A stretch of DNA of 64,000 bases from JAEUIG01 sp046349775. Lineage in GTDB: Bacteria; Planctomycetota; Planctomycetia; Planctomycetales; Planctomycetaceae. The DNA is taken from contig JAXMBS010000002.1 of NCBI GenBank assembly GCA_046349775.1, positions 141,182-205,181 on the forward strand, written 5' to 3'. Positions 60,483 through 64,000 of the stretch are shown in pieces. Every line of letters begins with the position of its first letter. The first letter of the stretch is position 1. Under the pieces are notes generated by a model, which was not told the origin of the DNA, searched no databases, and was given only the letters and a program-made list of their open reading frames with translations. Both the position numbers and the translations under genes were made by a program.

Positions 60483-61751
60483 TCACTTGCCGCCCTGCGA
60501 CCGCCACTCCTTCTCCACAATCAGCCGCGCTCCACGCCGAAACGTCAGATACGACCACGCCCACGTAATGACCACGAACAACCGGTTCCGGAAACCGGTC
60601 AGGTAGTAGATGTGGACCACGAGCCACACCAGCCACGCGAAAAAGCCGGCAAACTTCCAGCGGCCTGTTTGCACAATCGCGCGGCTGCGGCCGATCGTCG
60701 CCATCTGCCCCTTGTCGTGAAAGTGGAACGGCTGTCGCGGCCGGCCGGCGATGTCGTCCAGAATCGTCCGCGCGATGTATCTTCCCTGCTGCATCGCCAC
60801 CGGCGCCGTGCCGGGCAGCGGCTTCCCGTGTTCATCCACGGCACGCGCCTGATCCCCCGCCATGAACACCTCCGGGTGTCCGGGAATCGACAGGTCCGGC
60901 CCGACCTCCACCCGCCCCGCGCGGTCGACCGCCACTCCCAGTTTCTTCCCCAGCGCCGCTGCCTCCACCCCCGCGGCCCACAGAACCGTGGCGGCGTCGA
61001 TCCATTCCTGCTCGATTTCGACGCCTTGCGCATCAATCTTTGTGACGCGGCTCGACGTCCACACCTGCGCTCCGAGCTCTTCCAGCTCGCGTACTGCCTT
61101 CGACGCGAGCTCCACATCAAACGACGGCAGGATCCGCGGCCCGGCTTCGATCAGGATCACCCGCGCCAGCTTCGAATCAATGTGCCGGAAGTCCCGGTCC
61201 AGCGTAAACCGGCTCATCTCTCCGATGGCGCCGGCCAGTTCGACCCCGGTCGGCCCGCCCCCGACGACGACAAACGTCAGTTGCCGTTTCCGTTCGGCGG
61301 GATCGGTCGTCCGCTCCGCCGCCTCGAACGCTGACAGCACCCGCCGGCGGATTTCCGTCGCCTGCTCGACGGTCTTCAGCCCCGGCGCATACTCTTCCCA
61401 CTCCGGGTGTCCGAAGTAACTGTGCTGTGCACCACAGGCCAGCATCAGGTACTCGTAGGGCAGTTCGCCGAAGTCCGTCATCGCGACTTTTCGCGCGAAA
61501 TCAACCGATTGCACTTCCGCCTGCAGGACATTGAGATGGGGGCAGCCGGAGAGCATGCTGCGGATCGGCGCTGCAATGTCGGCCGGGCTGAGTCCGGCCA
61601 TTGCCACCTGGTACAACAGCGGTTGGAACAAATGATGATTCCGCCGGTCGACCAGCGTGACCTCGACGCCATCGGCCTGCCGCAGCATCTTCGCGGCGTT
61701 GAGCCCGGCAAACCCGCCGCCGACGATGACGATCCGTTTGGGCGTGGACAT
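60483..61751 (-). CDS. ndh: Type II NADH:quinone oxidoreductase
   Basis: NDH-2 passes electrons from NADH to quinone without pumping protons. The 422-residue protein has FAD-binding KRIVIVGGGFAGLNAAKMLR at the N-terminus, DRRNHHLFQPLLYQVAMAGL, the NADH-binding motif TFVVVGGGPTGVELAGAIGE, and GRVEVGPDLSIPGHPEVFMA with AGDQARAV near the second FAD contact. The C-terminal region has a hydrophobic segment (FAGFFAWLVWLVVHIYYLTG), which would attach it to the membrane. It is divergent from the GH13 gene with a 185-base spacer. Confidence 0.95.
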   Translation of the reverse strand: MSTPKRIVIVGGGFAGLNAAKMLRQADGVEVTLVDRRNHHLFQPLLYQVAMAGLSPADIAAPIRSMLSGCPHLNVLQAEVQSVDFARKVAMTDFGELPYEYLMLACGAQHSYFGHPEWEEYAPGLKTVEQATEIRRRVLSAFEAAERTTDPAERKRQLTFVVVGGGPTGVELAGAIGEMSRFTLDRDFRHIDSKLARVILIEAGPRILPSFDVELASKAVRELEELGAQVWTSSRVTKIDAQGVEIEQEWIDAATVLWAAGVEAAALGKKLGVAVDRAGRVEVGPDLSIPGHPEVFMAGDQARAVDEHGKPLPGTAPVAMQQGRYIARTILDDIAGRPRQPFHFHDKGQMATIGRSRAIVQTGRWKFAGFFAWLVWLVVHIYYLTGFRNRLFVVITWAWSYLTFRRGARLIVEKEWRSQGGK

Positions 61752-61936
61752 CGGGGCATTGTATCGGTCCTTGCGATGCGAGCGTATGAACTGGAGTGCT
61801 TTTACTCTCGCATTCGCTACCGGGGCCCTCGAACCCGGAGAGACATCCGAGATTTAGCGCCGCGTCCCACGTTGGTCCAGCAAGCGATCGCGGATGACCG
61901 CGAGCAAAATACGGTGGAACGCAAAGGTCGAAGAAC

Positions 61937-63418
61937 ATGCCAGCCGCCCGATATCCCTCCCTGTATCAGGTCAACACGCGCGTATGGCTGACGGAACTGT
62001 CGCGAGCGCTCGGCCGGCGTGCGACCCTCGATGACATTCCCGACGCAGACCTCGATCGCTTTGCCGAGCTGGGGTTCGACTGGATCTGGCTGCTGAGCGT
62101 CTGGCAGACGGGTGAAGAGGCGCAGCGAGTCTCGCAGACCAACGCAGACTGGCGACACGAGTTCGAGCAGACACTGCCGGATCTCAACGATGCGGACATC
62201 GCAGGTTCAGGGTTTGCGATTACGGAATACACGGTGCATCAGGACCTCGGCGGGGACGCGGCACTGGCGCGGATTCGCCGGCGGCTGCAGCAGCGCGGCC
62301 TGAAACTGATGCTGGATTTTGTGCCGAACCACATGGGTTTGGGACATCCCTGGGTGGAAACGCACCCGGAGTATTTTGTGCCGGGGACCGAGCTGGATCG
62401 CGCCCGTGAGCCGCGGAACTATCTTTGGGTGAAACGCAAGCGCGGCGACGTGTTGCTGGCTCATGGCCGCGACCCGTACTTCCCCGGCTGGCCCGACACG
62501 CTGCAATTGGATTACTCGAATCCCGCGACACAGGAGGCCATGCTCGGCGAGCTGACCCGCATTGCCGGTCAGTGCGACGGCGTGCGCTGCGACATGGCGA
62601 TGCTCGTCCTGCCGGACGTCTTCGAACGGACATGGGGACGGCAGGCGCAGTTGTTCTGGCCCACGGCGACGCAACGCGTCCGCAAAAAAGTCCCGGGGTT
62701 CTGCTTCATGGCGGAGGTGTACTGGGATCTGGAATGGACCCTGCAACAGCAAGGGTTCGACTACACCTACGACAAACGATTGTACGACCGGTTGCGCGAT
62801 CGCCAGGCGCGGCCGGTGCGTGAGCATTTGCTGGCAGGGCTTGACTACCAGAGCAAGCTTGCGCGGTTCCTGGAGAACCACGACGAGCCGCGAGCGGCAG
62901 CGACTTTTCCGTTCGACGTCCATGTCGCAGTGGCGACAATCACGTATCTGACGCCGGGGCTGCGGTTCTTTCATCAGGGGCAGTTGGACGGCCGAAAGGT
63001 CCGCATCTCGCCGCATCTGGTGCGTGCACCGGCCGAACCGGTCGACGCGCAGATTGCCGCGTTCTACGACTGCTTATTGCCGATCGTCGGTGACGACGTC
63101 GTCCGCGAGGGGCGGTGGCGGCTGCTGCAGTGCGGGCCGGCGTGGGAGGGAAACTGGACGCACGACTGCTTCGTCGCATTCGCATGGGACGGCCCACGGG
63201 ACCGGCGACTGCTGGTCGTGGTCAACTATGCCGACCATCAAAGCCAGTGCCGGCTGCGACTCCCGTTTGAAGGTCTCGGCGACGGCCAGTGGCAGCTGCG
63301 GGACCGGTTGAGCACCGCGGAATACGTGCGCGGCGGTGACGAGTTGCAGGCCTGCGGACTGTTTCTCGATATGCGCCCGTGGCAGGCAGCGGCATATGCG
63401 CTCAGTCCGCATCGCTAA
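61937..63418 (+). CDS. GH13 alpha-amylase family protein
   Basis: A 493-residue protein starting MPAARYPSLYQVNTRVWLTE, without a signal peptide, so probably cytoplasmic. GH13 motifs: region I LKLMLDFVPNHMGLGHP, region II DGVRCDMAM with the nucleophile Asp (about residue 218), region III MAEVYWD with the acid Glu (about 258), and region IV FLENHDEPRAA (Asp about 315). It has the catalytic barrel and a C-terminal beta domain (RDRRLLVVVNYADHQSQCRL). Substrate specificity is unknown; possible roles are glycogen, trehalose or sucrose metabolism. Single-gene unit; ATG at 61937. Confidence 0.93.
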   Translation: MPAARYPSLYQVNTRVWLTELSRALGRRATLDDIPDADLDRFAELGFDWIWLLSVWQTGEEAQRVSQTNADWRHEFEQTLPDLNDADIAGSGFAITEYTVHQDLGGDAALARIRRRLQQRGLKLMLDFVPNHMGLGHPWVETHPEYFVPGTELDRAREPRNYLWVKRKRGDVLLAHGRDPYFPGWPDTLQLDYSNPATQEAMLGELTRIAGQCDGVRCDMAMLVLPDVFERTWGRQAQLFWPTATQRVRKKVPGFCFMAEVYWDLEWTLQQQGFDYTYDKRLYDRLRDRQARPVREHLLAGLDYQSKLARFLENHDEPRAAATFPFDVHVAVATITYLTPGLRFFHQGQLDGRKVRISPHLVRAPAEPVDAQIAAFYDCLLPIVGDDVVREGRWRLLQCGPAWEGNWTHDCFVAFAWDGPRDRRLLVVVNYADHQSQCRLRLPFEGLGDGQWQLRDRLSTAEYVRGGDELQACGLFLDMRPWQAAAYALSPHR

Positions 63419-63631
63419 GGATCTGGACACCGATTGCTCACGAAGTGTCGTGCCTGGTTCCCGACGCTGACTGACTGCTCCCATTTGCCGTGGAAACGCC
63501 GCGGCGTGAGACGCACGTCAGCCCGGCTCATGTCCGAGACATTCTGAAGACTGACCTCGGCCAGTCCAGCGTGGGCCTCCAGGCCTTTCAATTGGCATCG
63601 AAGCCCCACCAGCGGAGGCCCTTTAAAACAG

Positions 63632-63670
63632 CAAAGCGACGGTTGGGCAAACTGCCCAGCCGTCGCTTTG
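63632..63670 (-). terminator. Factor-independent terminator downstream of clpX
   Basis: An 18-base stem (CAAAGCGACGGTTGGGCA at 63632-63649 against TGCCCAGCCGTCGCTTTG at 63653-63670, one G-T pair) with a 3-base loop. On the minus strand it is followed by CTGTTTTAAA, so it probably ends the clpX transcript; on the plus strand it is followed by TTGATC and may also stop the GH13 transcript. Confidence 0.85.
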
Positions 63671-63694
63671 TTGATCAATCGATACTTCGCCGAC

Positions 63695-64000
63695 TCACGC
63701 CGCCGCGTCCTGGGCGAACAGGCTGTTCTCGCCGCGGACGACTTCCGGCGTGATGACGTAGTGCCCGCCGCGGGGACGGTCGGGCAATTCGTACATGATG
63801 TGGAACATCACTTCTTCCACCACGCTGCGCAGGCCGCGGGCGCCGGTTTCCTTCTTCTTCGCCTTGCGGGCGATCTCGCGCAGCGCCGGTTCCGTGAACT
63901 CCAGCGTGGCGCCTTCCATCTCGAAGAACTTCTGATACTGCCGGACCAGGGCGTTGCGCGGCTCGGTCAGGATCTTCATCAGGTCGTCTTCACCCAGCGG
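63695..64000 (-). CDS. clpX: ATP-dependent protease ATPase subunit ClpX, C-terminal part only
   Basis: ClpX unfolds substrates and feeds them to ClpP. The last 101 residues are visible; the frame continues past the right edge. Reading inward: PLGEDDLMKILTEPRNALVR, QYQKFFEMEGATLEFTEPAL, KKETGARGLRSVVEEVMFHI with the sensor-2 GARGLRS motif, and MYELPDRPRGGHYVITPEVV, ending GENSLFAQDAAA with a stop at 63695. The C-terminal tail is short. The terminator lies 25 bases downstream. Confidence 0.95.
   Translation of the reverse strand, partial: PLGEDDLMKILTEPRNALVRQYQKFFEMEGATLEFTEPALREIARKAKKKETGARGLRSVVEEVMFHIMYELPDRPRGGHYVITPEVVRGENSLFAQDAAA

Overview
The window reads as a high-GC chromosome segment from a planctomycete. 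The evidence is the gene content: a DUF1549/DUF1553 protein with CxxCH motifs, a PPC-domain protein, a cytochrome-like (PSCyt1) WD40 protein, a PQQ-propeller protein, an NPCBM protein, a DUF4159 protein, and an EF-Tu whose switch I segment has the planctomycete form. No plasmid, phage, insertion sequence or CRISPR array was seen. Most genes lie on the minus strand.

Layout. 1-13.4 kb: lineage-specific genes, including a badly frameshifted acyltransferase, a fumarylacetoacetate-hydrolase-family (FAH) enzyme, an HtrA-like protease, and a three-gene set (large membrane protein, Q-rich coiled-coil protein, small secreted protein). 13.7-17 kb: a QueD/PTPS-family enzyme, nadD and two unknown genes. 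17.0-31.9 kb: the conserved transcription/translation block, read on the minus strand as tRNA-Thr, tRNA-Tyr, tRNA-Gly, tRNA-Thr, tuf, rpmG, tRNA-Trp, secE, nusG, rplK, rplA, rplJ, rplL, rpoB, rpoC. 32.2-35.8 kb: the flagellar/type III export-gate genes fliO-fliP-fliQ-fliR-flhB behind one good promoter, with an flhB that lacks its C-terminal autocleavage domain. 36.2-39.7 kb, plus strand: a DUF309 protein, a TPR protein and a secreted beta-helix protein. 39.8-53.6 kb: a long minus-strand run behind a TTGACA/TATGTT promoter, with the DUF1549/DUF1553 protein, a PPC protein with two alanine-rich coiled coils, a PSCyt1-WD40-coiled coil-WD40 protein, a PQQ propeller, a cyclase, a second FAH enzyme and an acyl-CoA-dehydrogenase-like protein. 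54-64 kb: a DUF4159 protein, ispG, a DUF5009 membrane acyltransferase, a lipoprotein, a type II NADH dehydrogenase, a GH13 enzyme and the 3' end of clpX.

Two window-wide features matter for any user. First, single-base indels break rpoB, rpoC (twice), rplA, flhB, a FAH gene, the WD40 gene and others, mostly in G/C runs or GCG repeats, and restoring one base restores family-like protein. These are most likely uncorrected sequencing or assembly errors, so broken genes here should not be taken as biological pseudogenes without raw reads. Second, many intergenic spacers hold degenerate repeated phrases (for example CTGACGGCTGAC, TCGGTTGTCGG, AGGGTCAAGGGCTGAGGG) whose second half roughly mirrors the first as a reverse complement, so they can fold into long imperfect hairpins.

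The best candidate for an undescribed system is the 44.3-53.6 kb operon. Its three exported proteins share architecture, and two of them carry related coiled-coil segments, which suggests one extracytoplasmic assembly.
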